Assembly: GCA_002715965.1 (NCBI GenBank)
Contig: PBAL01000089.1
Location: 1-55,901, forward strand
Source of the DNA: Verrucomicrobiales bacterium
GTDB taxonomy: Bacteria > Verrucomicrobiota > Verrucomicrobiia > Limisphaerales > JAYPXF01
DNA: 55,901 nt
Direction: 5' to 3'
A program made the translations under genes and the position numbers. Shown one piece after another: positions 7,483-15,252 of this stretch. The notes beneath the pieces were generated by a model, which was not told the origin of the DNA, ran no database searches, and was given only the letters and a program-made list of their open reading frames with translations. Within the stretch, counting starts at the first letter, position 1, and every line of letters begins with the position of its first letter.

Positions 7483-8207
7483 TAGTAACGCTCCAAGAAT
7501 TCTGCCCAACCTTTAGCGCGTAACTCACACGAAGGGCATTTACCGCAACCGAAACCCCATTCGTTCTCCGTGTTGTGGTCGCCTTCATAGCAAGTATGAC
7601 TCTTTTGCAGAACGATATCAAGCACGTCATACTCTTCAGCAAGCTTAAATGTGTAAGCTTTATCCACATTCATCAGCGGTGTCGTAATCTTAATGTCGCT
7701 TTCCGAACCAAGGTTAAGCGCTGTTTCAAGTGCTTCGATAAATTCACGTCGACAGTCAGGATACCCGCTGTAATCAGTTTGACATACGCCCGTCATTATG
7801 TAACCCGCTTCAAGTTTTTGCGCTAGTGCGTGCGCAAGGGTAAGGAACGTTGCATTGCGGTTCGGTACGTATGACGCAGGCAGACCCTCTTTCTGTGCGT
7901 GCTCTTTAGTTACGTCATCTTGCTCGTCACCCGCTATTAAAGCGCTGTTACCAATCTGCCGAAGCGCGTCAACATTAATAACGTGTTGCTCAATGGACGT
8001 GTTAAATTTCTCTTCCACTTCCTTTACAATTTCATTAGCGCAGAATACTTCCACACCATGCTTCTGACCGTATGTAAATGTAACCACAGCTACACGCTTG
8101 AAAAGCTCCACAGCTATGCCCAAGCACGTTGTGGAATCTTGCCCACCACTCATTACGACAACACAAGTTTCTTTTTTGCAGTCTTTTTCCTGAATTAACT
8201 TATTCAT
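7482..8207 (-). CDS. queC: 7-cyano-7-deazaguanine (preQ0) synthase
   Basis: 241 residues. ATP-dependent PP-loop enzyme that converts 7-carboxy-7-deazaguanine to preQ0. The PP-loop SGGQDST is at 20-26; the YxxNR-type segment SYVPNRNATFLTLA is present; C-terminal zinc ligands are C206 region HTCYEG and CGKCPSC. It lacks the fused amidotransferase (Gat) domain seen in Gat-QueC of some dG+ phages, so any later step must come from another protein such as the QueF-like one. Six bp after queE. Confidence 0.95.
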   Translation of the reverse strand: MNKLIQEKDCKKETCVVVMSGGQDSTTCLGIAVELFKRVAVVTFTYGQKHGVEVFCANEIVKEVEEKFNTSIEQHVINVDALRQIGNSALIAGDEQDDVTKEHAQKEGLPASYVPNRNATFLTLAHALAQKLEAGYIMTGVCQTDYSGYPDCRREFIEALETALNLGSESDIKITTPLMNVDKAYTFKLAEEYDVLDIVLQKSHTCYEGDHNTENEWGFGCGKCPSCELRAKGWAEFLERY

Positions 8208-8212
8208 GTTAA

Positions 8213-8896
8213 TTACTCCACGTCAATTATTTTATGAATTTGAAGGCATAGCGTGTAGCCATGCGCCATTGCCGAGCTTACCGCTGCTAGCAGATGTTTT
8301 TCATTCTCCTTTGGGTTTTTGCAGTCCACAGGCTGGATGAAAATAGGTCGTTCGTGCTCAATTGGGGGCCTAGCTGGTTTAACCTTAAGACCTAGAACAC
8401 GTGTAGGTAAACCGTCCACAATGTCGACATGCTTGTAATCAACTACATACTTATAAGCTGACACATGCGGTGCCAATTCCTTATGTATACGCCCAATTTT
8501 AGGGGAACACATAATGCGGACAGGGTAGTTTGTATTATAGGTTGGCGGTAGCGTACCGTTAGTTTCAATCTGCACTGTGTATTCGTACTTCATTAGCTGT
8601 GCAACAAGCTCGCTAAGGTCCTGTCTAAACGGCTCACCACCTGTAATGACCACAAGCTTATTCGGTGCTGTAACGTGCTCCACAGCTTTTACAATGTGGT
8701 CAACACTACGCATACGCGCACCTTTAGTGTACTCAGTATCGCACACAGGGCATTTAAGGTTGCATCCAGCTAAGCGGATAAACGTTGCAGGATGTCCAGC
8801 GTAAATCCCTTCACCTTGTATTGTAGGGAATATAGAATGAAGTAGGACTTCACTAGGGTGGTTCTTTTGCAGTCGGAGGGGCTTTTGTGTATTCAT
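8213..8896 (-). CDS. queE: 7-carboxy-7-deazaguanine synthase (radical SAM)
   Basis: 227 residues. Makes 7-carboxy-7-deazaguanine from the QueD product. The [4Fe-4S] cluster motif CNLKCPVC (C45, C49, C52, canonical CxxxCxxC), SIFPTIQGEG near residues 21-30 and GGEP (86-89) are all present. First gene of the leftward modification operon; AAGGAC precedes ATG 8896. No strong promoter was recognised immediately upstream; a terminator for the preceding gene lies at 8951-8975. Confidence 0.95.
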   Translation of the reverse strand: MNTQKPLRLQKNHPSEVLLHSIFPTIQGEGIYAGHPATFIRLAGCNLKCPVCDTEYTKGARMRSVDHIVKAVEHVTAPNKLVVITGGEPFRQDLSELVAQLMKYEYTVQIETNGTLPPTYNTNYPVRIMCSPKIGRIHKELAPHVSAYKYVVDYKHVDIVDGLPTRVLGLKVKPARPPIEHERPIFIQPVDCKNPKENEKHLLAAVSSAMAHGYTLCLQIHKIIDVE

Positions 8897-8950
8897 TTTA
8901 GTCCTTGTTTTGAACTGGTTTAAGGGACAGTCTGCGGTATACCGCTGACG

Positions 8951-8975
8951 AAAAAGGGGTCTAATGACCCCTTAA
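8951..8975 (-). terminator. Terminator upstream of queE
   Basis: Minus strand stem AAGGGGTC / GACCCCTT with a 4-base loop followed by TTTTT. It closes the gene that ends at 8994 and insulates the que operon. Confidence 0.8.
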
Positions 8976-8993
8976 AAATGCTGTTTATTGTTA

Positions 8994-9569
8994 TTATTCA
9001 GCTTCTTTTTTGGCTGCTTTAGCTGCTTCAGTTTTAGCTTTTTCTTCTGCTTGAGCAGCTTTCTTTGCAGCTTCTTCTGCTTTGGCCTTCGCTTTCGCTT
9101 CAGCTTTAGCTTTGCGCTCAGCTTCTTTAGCTTTTTTAGCTGCTTCACGCTCTGCTGCTTTACGCGCCTTTTCTTCTTCACGCTTAGCTTTCTCTTCTTC
9201 ACGTGCTTTGCGCTTAGCTTCTTTTTCAGCTTCCTTGCGAGCTTTTTCTTCTTCGCGTGCTTTACGCTTAGCAATGGTCGCTTCCGACAGGATTGTACCT
9301 GTAATATTGTAAAACTTTCTCCAGCGAGCATATTCAGCGCGGACGTTTGCTTCGTTTAGGCCAACTTTGTTGGTTTCGATAAGCAAGTCTGACACAGCCA
9401 CAGGCGAACCTTTAGTCTTGCTCATTTGGTCAGCAATTGCCCATGCTTTTCCGCAAAGCGTACCTTCTAATGGACGGGTGACACCGTTCTGAACTACGCG
9501 TTCTGGCTTAGCTGCTTTTTCTACGGTTTTAGTTTCAGTTACATCTACTGCTTTCTTTTCAGTTGTCAT
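8994..9569 (-). CDS. Winged-helix-like domain plus long charged Ala/Glu/Lys helix
   Basis: 191 residues. Residues about 38-92 (GKAWAIADQMSKTKGSP ... GLNEANVRAEYARWRKFYN) form a small helical domain also found in the genes at 10264-10752 and, more weakly, 9683-10249. From residue 100 on, nearly every residue is A, K, E or R in KAREEEKAR-type heptads, predicting a roughly 90-residue single alpha helix like the TolA stalk. Function unknown; the domain might bind nucleic acid (inference). The A/E/K coding stretch is GCAGCTTCTT-type low-complexity DNA, so frames on the other strand look open but are not genes. Confidence 0.75.
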   Translation of the reverse strand: MTTEKKAVDVTETKTVEKAAKPERVVQNGVTRPLEGTLCGKAWAIADQMSKTKGSPVAVSDLLIETNKVGLNEANVRAEYARWRKFYNITGTILSEATIAKRKAREEEKARKEAEKEAKRKAREEEKAKREEEKARKAAEREAAKKAKEAERKAKAEAKAKAKAEEAAKKAAQAEEKAKTEAAKAAKKEAE

Positions 9570-9633
9570 TGTAATTACTCCAATTATTGACGGGGATTAA
9601 AATCTTAAATTTTGTAAGTGAGGGTAAGTATAA

Positions 9634-9650
9634 AGGGGGACGCGCCCCCA
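9634..9650 (-). terminator. Short GC hairpin followed by TTTAT
   Basis: Minus strand GGGGG CGCGT CCCCC TTTAT, after the gene ending at 9683 and before the gene starting at 9569. Reads as a compact rho-independent terminator, although the T run is interrupted. Confidence 0.6.
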
Positions 9651-9682
9651 TGTAAACAGCTAAACGGGATTATTATACACAG

Positions 9683-10249
9683 TTAATCCAAGTTGAGGTT
9701 TTTCTGCCATGCACCTAACGTGGTACTGGCTGTGGTACGCTTAACACCAATTTGTTCCAGTTCATTCATTACGTCAATACGCATTTTACGAATAATGCTA
9801 AGGTCGGTCGGTTTGCCCAATTCCACCCAAGCCTTTTCAGCATACTCAAATATAACAGCACGCTGACCGCTGCTTCTACCCGCTGTGCTCGCTGTACGCG
9901 ATTTTGCGGGTGTTTTGTCCTTAGGGACGTCACTTAAGCTTGGCTCGCTGTATTCTCTGCCCAGCTTAATACGTAGGGACGCAAGGTCAGTGTTATCGCT
10001 TTCCATTTCACCAAGTACGTTAAGGATCGCGCCTACCAACATTTGACGATTGTACTTGTCGAAGTTGTAACTAACATAGTTACCCAAAATTAGACGAAGC
10101 TCCCTATCATCAAAGTTCTTGAAGCTGCTCATTGCGACATCGTTTATGTAGTAGTCTACATGTGGTACAAGGATGTCGGCCCAGTAGAAAAGTTGCCCCT
10201 CCGTCGGAGCAACCTTTAAAAATTTATAATTTGAAAGTAAAAACAACAT
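9683..10249 (-). CDS. Phage protein with C-terminal domain shared with neighbours
   Basis: 188 residues. N-terminal half is helical with no known motif (LFYWADILVPHVDYYINDVAM); a Ser/Ala/Lys-rich linker (about residues 105-128) leads to a C-terminal 60-residue helical module (GQRAVIFEYAEKAWVELGKP ... TTASTTLGAWQKNLNLD) that resembles the domain in the two neighbouring genes in layout, ending in a W-containing helix. RBS GGAG seven bases before ATG. Possibly a recently diverged paralogous set binding DNA or RNA (inference). Confidence 0.7.
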   Translation of the reverse strand: MLFLLSNYKFLKVAPTEGQLFYWADILVPHVDYYINDVAMSSFKNFDDRELRLILGNYVSYNFDKYNRQMLVGAILNVLGEMESDNTDLASLRIKLGREYSEPSLSDVPKDKTPAKSRTASTAGRSSGQRAVIFEYAEKAWVELGKPTDLSIIRKMRIDVMNELEQIGVKRTTASTTLGAWQKNLNLD

Positions 10250-10263
10250 GTGGGAACTCCCTA

Positions 10264-10752
10264 TTACTTACGACCTTTAAAGCCCATCCATGCTCTCCAG
10301 CGGTATAGCTCGATGCTTACATTATTAGGGTTAAGACCACGTTCTTCCGCTTTAACCTTAAGCACGCTAGGCGTTGGCACCATACCTTTTTCAGCGTGGA
10401 TTTCTTCACATAGTTCCCAAACTGCTGCACACTTACCGCCAGCACTTGGACGCTTAATGCCGTTACGCTCTTCACGGTCTTTTTGGATTTTAAGTCCTTT
10501 GCCTGTTGCTTTACCGCTTTTTGCAGTTTTAACAACTTCGCCAACCACTGGTTCAGGCTTTACAGTTGAAACGATAAACTTCTCACCAAGCATTGCAATC
10601 ATCTCAGCCGGTGTTCCGCTGTCCATGCTGAAGCTAACTGCGAACGCGTTGTCGTGCTCTACAACTTCAGCACCTTTTAAATACTGCTGAACCTTTTGAG
10701 TGTAAGTGTTCATTGCACGTACCGCGTTAGATTTATTTGAGTAAGTTTTCAT
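10264..10752 (-). CDS. Phage protein with shared winged-helix-like C-terminal domain
   Basis: 162 residues. N-terminal part (residues 1-65) is a small alpha/beta region; a basic linker (KSGKATGKGLKIQKDREER) precedes the C-terminal domain GGKCAAVWELCEEIHAEKG ... GLNPNNVSIELYRWRAWMGF, clearly related to residues 38-92 of the protein at 8994-9569 (shared GK, KG, GLN.NV, E..RWR). The gene has a near-perfect sigma70 promoter at 10803-10830 with a palindrome downstream (10773-10786), suggesting early, regulated, possibly autoregulated expression. Confidence 0.75.
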   Translation of the reverse strand: MKTYSNKSNAVRAMNTYTQKVQQYLKGAEVVEHDNAFAVSFSMDSGTPAEMIAMLGEKFIVSTVKPEPVVGEVVKTAKSGKATGKGLKIQKDREERNGIKRPSAGGKCAAVWELCEEIHAEKGMVPTPSVLKVKAEERGLNPNNVSIELYRWRAWMGFKGRK

Positions 10753-10772
10753 ATTGGAATCTCCGTTTAACT

Positions 10773-10786
10773 AAGATGTATGTCTT
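10773..10786. promoter_or_regulatory. Palindromic operator-like site AAGATGTATGTCTT
   Basis: AAGA (6) TCTT palindrome at 10773-10786 in the 5' leader of the gene starting at 10752. A related sequence AAGATATATGTCAA lies at 10817-10830, over the -35 box of the promoter. Two spaced related sites around a strong promoter look like a repressor or activator binding pair; which protein binds is not known. Confidence 0.45.
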
Positions 10787-10802
10787 GCTGTGTATGTTGC
10801 AC

Positions 10803-10830
10803 ATATTACGCGAACCAAGATATATGTCAA
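10803..10830 (-). promoter_or_regulatory. Strong sigma70 promoter for leftward genes
   Basis: Minus strand TTGACA (complement of 10825-10830), 16-bp spacer, TAATAT (complement of 10803-10808). Lies 50 bp upstream of the ATG at 10752 in a gap of 100 bp. Likely the main promoter for the three domain-sharing genes and, by partial read-through, the que operon. Confidence 0.75.
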
Positions 10831-10853
10831 ACACTTTTTACATCTTTTTTAAT

Positions 10854-10885
10854 AAAAAGGGAAGTTTTTTAAAAACTCCCCTTAA
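10854..10885 (-). terminator. Terminator after the 70-residue zinc protein gene
   Basis: Minus strand GGGGAGTTTTT / AAAAACTTCCC hairpin (one mismatch) ending in CCCTTTTTATT, directly downstream of the stop at 10895 and just upstream of the promoter at 10803-10830. It ends the helicase-proximal operon. Confidence 0.75.
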
Positions 10886-10894
10886 AACATCAAC

Positions 10895-11107
10895 TTAGAA
10901 CGGTATTTCCATTTGCCAACTAGGACAACCCTGACTTACTACCTTAATAGGTGGTGCAGAATCGTACTTTGTACACTTGTGTCCTTGCTTTTCTGCAAAC
11001 TCGCAATTCCCACATGTCATTATGATTCCATGGTCGCTCATTTGCTTTTGCGCTAAGCTTAACGCCTGTCTTTGTGCTTGCTGTGCAAGCTGCCACTCTT
11101 TACTCAT
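10895..11107 (-). CDS. Small four-cysteine protein
   Basis: 70 residues from ATG 11107, which overlaps the helicase stop by 8 bp. N-terminal half is a Gln/Ala-rich helix (EWQLAQQAQRQALSLAQKQM); C-terminal half has C-x2-C, then C and C (MTCGNCEF ... HKCTKY ... GCPSW), a likely zinc-binding knuckle. Function unknown; coupling to the helicase suggests a DNA-metabolism partner. Confidence 0.65.
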   Translation of the reverse strand: MSKEWQLAQQAQRQALSLAQKQMSDHGIIMTCGNCEFAEKQGHKCTKYDSAPPIKVVSQGCPSWQMEIPF

Positions 11108-12827
11108 TTTCGCCTCGCTTAAGGATGTTAGGTATACCAACCTCACCAGCTAACTCACCAGTGTAGTCGATACGTTTAATTTCCGGATAAGGTTTCCGGT
11201 TTGTCCATACCCGCAGATACTTAGGTGTTTCGCACTCGTGCCAGCGCTCGGTTGCTTCGCCAAGTGTTTCCGGTACGTCCGTTCTTGCTGCTTCGCGCCA
11301 CCAATCCTTAGCCATTTTTAATGCGTAACCTTCGTGCTCCAGACATAGCGGTTGCTTAAAGCGTCTCAAGCCACATTGGTAGGTCATTTCTATATAGTCG
11401 GGTTTACCCATCCGCCCCTTCCTAATCTTATAGGTGAGCAAATCCACCTTAAAGGTCTGCACAATGGGTTCATCGTCTTTCTTCTTACGCTTCTTAGCTA
11501 TAAGGGCGTCACTACTTGCACCCGCTTTAAACTTAATCTCGGGCGGGTACTCATGCCCACATGTAGGACACACGCGCAAGCTAGCATGGAACATTGTATG
11601 ACACTTGTCGCATTCGCGTACAGGTGCTTCACCTCCACCCTTGCCCTTAGCTTTGGGTATGACAGGGTCATTAATGGGCCCTAGTCGCTTTGTGTTACCC
11701 GCAAAGTCTAACACTAGACAATTGGGTTTCTCGCTGTATGCAATAGCGTCCAGGCGCCCCTGTTGCGTGCTAAGGTCATAACCCTCAGCATAAAACGGAC
11801 GTGTACCCCGACCAAGTATTTGCACCCAAAGTCCAGGCGACTTGGTTGCACGTAGTATCACAAGCAAGTCAACAAAGGGTGCGTCAAAACCTGTGGTCAG
11901 TACACCATTGTTCACAAGCGCCGTAACCTCACCACGCATAAAAGCTTCGATGTTAGCGTCACGCTGTGCTGTGCTCATTTTGCTGTGTACTGCGACCGCT
12001 GTTACACCCCATTCGTTAAGCTCACTAACAATATGCTCAACATGGTCAACACCCGTACCAAATATTAACCAGTGTTTCCGATTCTCATTTTCAGCATACG
12101 CAATTGTTTCACCAATAGCAGCGCGAGTAATTTCTTCCCTGTCTGTAGCACGCTGAAGCTCACCTTGCTTAAAGTCCCCTTGGCTAGTGCCAACACCAGT
12201 AAGGTCAATTTGTACTTCGGTGCTCTTAGGCACAAGCTCACATAAGTACCCTTGCGTCAAAAACCAGTTAAACGCCTCAAGCGTACACATGTCACAGCAA
12301 ATGTCATCAAAGAACCCGTCTTTATCTGTAATCATGCCAGTCCCTACGCGGAACGCGGTTGCCGTTAGACCTATTACTTTTAAGTTAGGGTTCACACGCA
12401 TTAGCAGGTCGATAAACTTCCTGTACATGGTGTTTGACTTGTTTGGTATAAGGTGGCACTCGTCTACAATAATTAAGTCCACGTGCCCGAATAGGTGTGC
12501 TACGCGGTGTATAGATTGTATACCCGCGTATGTCACATTAAACATGGTTTCTTTACGTCCAATACCAGCGGAGTAGATACCAGCTGGCGCGGTTGCCCAT
12601 ATTTGCATAAGCTTATCGTAGTTCTGCTCAATAAGCTCTTTAACGTGTGTGAGCAGTATAATTCGCTGTCCAGGCCACTGCGTACACACACGTCTAATGA
12701 ACTCCGCGCTTACCAAGGACTTACCCGTACCTGTGGGCATACAGACGACAGGGTTCCCCGTGTTGCCTTCTGCAAAATAGTTGAATACACTGTTAATCGC
12801 ATACTCTTGGTAATCACGTGGTTTCAT
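11100..12827 (-). CDS. Superfamily 2 DNA helicase
   Basis: 575 residues. N-terminal RecA lobe with Q-like RDYQEYA, Walker A PTGTGKS (31-37), DECH box (VDECHLIP) and motif III GLTATAFR; second lobe with VNNGVLTTGFDAP and QILGRGTRP (motif VI), followed by a four-cysteine zinc ribbon CDKCHTMF ... CPTCGHEYP. It unwinds DNA, probably in replication or recombination; family resemblance is to phage UvsW/ResIII-type DEAD helicases. It follows the nuclease gene at 12828 without a gap. Confidence 0.92.
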   Translation of the reverse strand: MKPRDYQEYAINSVFNYFAEGNTGNPVVCMPTGTGKSLVSAEFIRRVCTQWPGQRIILLTHVKELIEQNYDKLMQIWATAPAGIYSAGIGRKETMFNVTYAGIQSIHRVAHLFGHVDLIIVDECHLIPNKSNTMYRKFIDLLMRVNPNLKVIGLTATAFRVGTGMITDKDGFFDDICCDMCTLEAFNWFLTQGYLCELVPKSTEVQIDLTGVGTSQGDFKQGELQRATDREEITRAAIGETIAYAENENRKHWLIFGTGVDHVEHIVSELNEWGVTAVAVHSKMSTAQRDANIEAFMRGEVTALVNNGVLTTGFDAPFVDLLVILRATKSPGLWVQILGRGTRPFYAEGYDLSTQQGRLDAIAYSEKPNCLVLDFAGNTKRLGPINDPVIPKAKGKGGGEAPVRECDKCHTMFHASLRVCPTCGHEYPPEIKFKAGASSDALIAKKRKKKDDEPIVQTFKVDLLTYKIRKGRMGKPDYIEMTYQCGLRRFKQPLCLEHEGYALKMAKDWWREAARTDVPETLGEATERWHECETPKYLRVWTNRKPYPEIKRIDYTGELAGEVGIPNILKRGENE

Positions 12828-13871
12828 TTACCAAACTTCCTTCATTTTGATTTGCTGCGATGTAATGTGGTCAGGACCTTGCTTAAATTCCTTCCCGTCA
12901 CGCGTACGATACACGGCATAATTACTCTCATGGTTTCCACCCATAAAACTGAAGCGTGGAAGCAACGTGGGGTCATATACATGCTTTTCACAACCCTCAA
13001 AGCACGCTGTTTTATCGTTAACGATGTCCGTCATCCCGTGTGCGCAATGGTAGCCACCTTCAGGCTTAGCGCTCCAGTGTGTACACGTACGACAGTTTAT
13101 TTCTGGTGCTTCCTTACCATGGCACACACCCTTTTCATCACAGAACTTACACTTCCAGAATGTTGCTTGGTTGCTAATACGCGGTTGAGGGTCTGCGGTG
13201 AATATAATATTCTTAGCTCGCTCGGAATAGGTACGCGCATTCTCTTCGTCGTAAGCAATAATTTCAGCATATAACTCGTCAGTGTCCTTGTTCACCACCA
13301 TGTAGAGCGAATATGGTAGCTTGTAATACTTCATACACTGGTTCATTTGAACATAATGCTCGTGCTTGCACTCTTGACAGCCTTTAGCTTTAAGCTGTGT
13401 GAACCCTTTACTACCAGACGTCTTAAATTCTGTGTAGCAGGGCACACCCTCGGGTAAATCGGGAATGCCCATTGCAATGCCATCTAGCGCACTACCGTAG
13501 TGACCGCCATAGTCCGCAAACTTAAACTGTCCGCCCTCGTCTGTTTCATACCAAAGTTTAACGCCTGGAACACACATCAGCATTGCAAGGAATCGCGCTT
13601 CTTCTAAATGCCCTCGGTTAAATAAACGAAGAATACGTTCGTCAAACTGTGCTTCCTTAACCCATTTCCAACGAAGCTGGATCTGGCGTGCGCAATCCAC
13701 ACCGATACCGGATGCACCTTGGTGACTGCGGAACTTGCTTTCGCTACCTCGATAAGCGTCTTCCATTTTGGGTAACAGGGTTTTAAGGTTCTGTCTAAAT
13801 TGACCACATTTATCCGCGTTCAGCGCTTTGCTAATTGCGTCCAGCGTTTTTGTTGCTAATACTATTGTCAT
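12828..13871 (-). CDS. Cas4/RecB-like PD-(D/E)XK nuclease
   Basis: 347 residues. Catalytic pattern of the RecB-type exonuclease family: RGHLEE (H88), SALDG (D130), TEFK (E148, K150) and QMNQCMKYY (the QxxxY helix). Cysteines later in the chain (WKCKFCDEKGVCHG and CRTCTHW ... HCAHG) can hold an iron-sulfur cluster or zinc, as in Cas4/AddB-like nucleases. It probably resects DNA for Sak4-type recombination or processes replication intermediates. Overlaps the DUF3268 gene (ATGA) and abuts the helicase gene. Confidence 0.82.
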   Translation of the reverse strand: MTIVLATKTLDAISKALNADKCGQFRQNLKTLLPKMEDAYRGSESKFRSHQGASGIGVDCARQIQLRWKWVKEAQFDERILRLFNRGHLEEARFLAMLMCVPGVKLWYETDEGGQFKFADYGGHYGSALDGIAMGIPDLPEGVPCYTEFKTSGSKGFTQLKAKGCQECKHEHYVQMNQCMKYYKLPYSLYMVVNKDTDELYAEIIAYDEENARTYSERAKNIIFTADPQPRISNQATFWKCKFCDEKGVCHGKEAPEINCRTCTHWSAKPEGGYHCAHGMTDIVNDKTACFEGCEKHVYDPTLLPRFSFMGGNHESNYAVYRTRDGKEFKQGPDHITSQQIKMKEVW

Positions 13872-14353
13872 TTGTGTTTCCTCCTTTCGCCCGGCTTAAC
13901 AACCTTACGGCCGCGTATGTGGGTCATTCTTTCTTTGCGGGGTTTACCCTGCTTCAGTTTCTTTTTGCTTAACCGGATAACTTCTTCACATTGCTCTGAC
14001 GTAAAATGACCTATGTGACACTTAGCTCTACTTAACCCCATTGCATTCGCTAACCAAGTATAAGCACCTGTGCGCGTTGTCAGTCCAGATTGCTGGTGCA
14101 GTTGGTCAAACCATTTATGTGCTTTTGCACGGGCTTGCCGTGTCTTAAGGTCCGCCATTTTACCGAGCGGGTATTTAGTACCGAAGTGACATCCTATTGC
14201 TGCGCCACAACTTCTGCAAATCCAGATGTACGGCCAGTTCCCGATAGACTTCTTATATAGAACTTTATTGTTCTGAAATGTTACATTAGGTGATTTACAA
14301 ATATCACATGTTTTGGGTGGGTTAAGCCACTCAGCTCGCTTCCTAATTTCCAT
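13868..14353 (-). CDS. DUF3268-type zinc-finger protein
   Basis: 161 residues from ATG 14353. CDICKSPNV ... WICRSCGAAIGCHFGT then PLGKMAD and RAKAHKWFDQL, AYTWLANAMGLS, CHIGHFTSEQCEEV match the DUF3268 family, found in phages next to replication genes; function not known, but the pattern of Cys/His and a basic C-terminus suggest nucleic-acid binding. Start is uncertain: no good Shine-Dalgarno precedes 14353, and an in-frame TTG at 14386 overlaps a GGAG. Confidence 0.72.
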   Translation of the reverse strand: MEIRKRAEWLNPPKTCDICKSPNVTFQNNKVLYKKSIGNWPYIWICRSCGAAIGCHFGTKYPLGKMADLKTRQARAKAHKWFDQLHQQSGLTTRTGAYTWLANAMGLSRAKCHIGHFTSEQCEEVIRLSKKKLKQGKPRKERMTHIRGRKVVKPGERRKHK

Positions 14354-14390
14354 ATTTAATTTCGCTTTTAGTACATATATCTCCAAACAT

Positions 14391-14416
14391 AAAAGGGGTC
14401 AAACAGACCCCTTTTA
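14391..14416 (-). terminator. Terminator after the DUF669 gene
   Basis: AAAAGGGGTC / GACCCCTTTT with a 5-base loop; T run on both strands. Lies between the stop at 14435 and the DUF3268 gene. Confidence 0.75.
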
Positions 14417-14434
14417 TAATACTATGTTAAAGAA

Positions 14435-15238
14435 TTAACCTTGCTGGTTAGCTAGCCAAGGTGGAACGTCCGCCTGTGCTGCTGCTTGACCCGCTGGATC
14501 TGTTTGCGGGTGTTGCTCAGCTGGTGGTAAGTCCGCTTGTTGCTGTGGAGCTTGCGCCTGCTGCTGTGGTGCCGCTTGCTGTGGTGCAGCGTTCTGCCAG
14601 CCACCCTGTTGAGGTGCTTGCTCTTGCTGTTGCGGTGCAGCGTTCTGCGGCGCTTGGTTGTATGTGGTCACAGGTGCTTCAGTTTGCTGTGGTGCTTGTT
14701 GCGGTTGCTGCCACTGTTGCTGCTGTGGTGCTTGTGCTTGCGCTGCTGCTTGCGGTGCGCCCTGTGGTGCTTGTGGTGCGCCCTGTGGTGCTTGTGGTGC
14801 GCCCATAGCTTGCGGAGCCCCGCCTACATTACCGCCACCTTGAACCGGACGATAGCCTTTTACTTCATTACGTGGCTCAGGGTATTGCTCAGTGACTTTA
14901 GACATACCCACTTTTACATCCATAGGGATGTTGTGTAGCTGCTGGCTATCCTGCACTTGGATTACACCCGTAGCGTGACAAATAGCAGAAAGCGTCTGGT
15001 AAGCAATTTCAACCGCTTTTTCGTTAGGGTTGTTCAGGTTCAAGCGATCCCAAAGCTTACGTCCTGCGAACTGTGCTGGTGCTACAACTTCAAGTTCAAT
15101 CTCTAAATACGAACCGTCCCCACCTTTAGTAGCTTTCATGGTTGAGTCGGTGATCATTGCGGTATACCATGCTGGTGCAAGGTTCTCGAATGCTTGGTTT
15201 GGTGCTACGGTTTCTGCGTTAAAATTCAATCCAGCCAT
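14435..15238 (-). CDS. DUF669 protein, probable ssDNA-binding, with Q/A/P-rich tail
   Basis: 267 residues. The first 135 residues (YTAMITDSTMKATKGGDGSY, GRKLWDRLNLNNPNEKAVEIA, LSAICHATGV, LHNIPMDVKVG) fit DUF669, a family found beside phage recombinases and thought to bind single-stranded DNA. From about residue 145 the chain is an unstructured tail rich in Q, A and P, ending PPWLANQQG, which may serve as a partner-docking tip as in SSB (inference). Neighbour of the Sak4-like ATPase, the expected partner. RBS GAGG. Confidence 0.8.
   Translation of the reverse strand: MAGLNFNAETVAPNQAFENLAPAWYTAMITDSTMKATKGGDGSYLEIELEVVAPAQFAGRKLWDRLNLNNPNEKAVEIAYQTLSAICHATGVIQVQDSQQLHNIPMDVKVGMSKVTEQYPEPRNEVKGYRPVQGGGNVGGAPQAMGAPQAPQGAPQAPQGAPQAAAQAQAPQQQQWQQPQQAPQQTEAPVTTYNQAPQNAAPQQQEQAPQQGGWQNAAPQQAAPQQQAQAPQQQADLPPAEQHPQTDPAGQAAAQADVPPWLANQQG
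14754..14804. repeat. 21-bp tandem repeat inside the DUF669 gene
   Basis: GGTGCGCCCTGTGGTGCTTG plus T repeats at 14754-14774 and 14775-14795 with a partial third copy to 14804. It encodes the GAPQAPQ repeats of the low-complexity tail and is a likely hot spot for slippage length variation. Confidence 0.85.
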
Positions 15239-15252
15239 TATTGACTTCCTCT

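Noticed and set aside
7660..7668. Perfect DnaA-box sequence TTATCCACA
   Set aside because: It is a single copy inside queC with no cluster and no AT-rich tract, so it does not support an origin there.
8988..9359. Phe/Ser-rich rightward frame
   Set aside because: Antisense of the A/K/E-rich helix-coding region; composition is an artefact of the repeat.
12495..13274. 259-residue rightward frame across the helicase and nuclease genes
   Set aside because: Longest of the antisense frames, but it crosses two well-supported genes and its product shows no domain.
14658..14843. Cysteine/alanine-rich rightward frame
   Set aside because: It is the antisense of the Q/A/P-rich repeat of the DUF669 gene.
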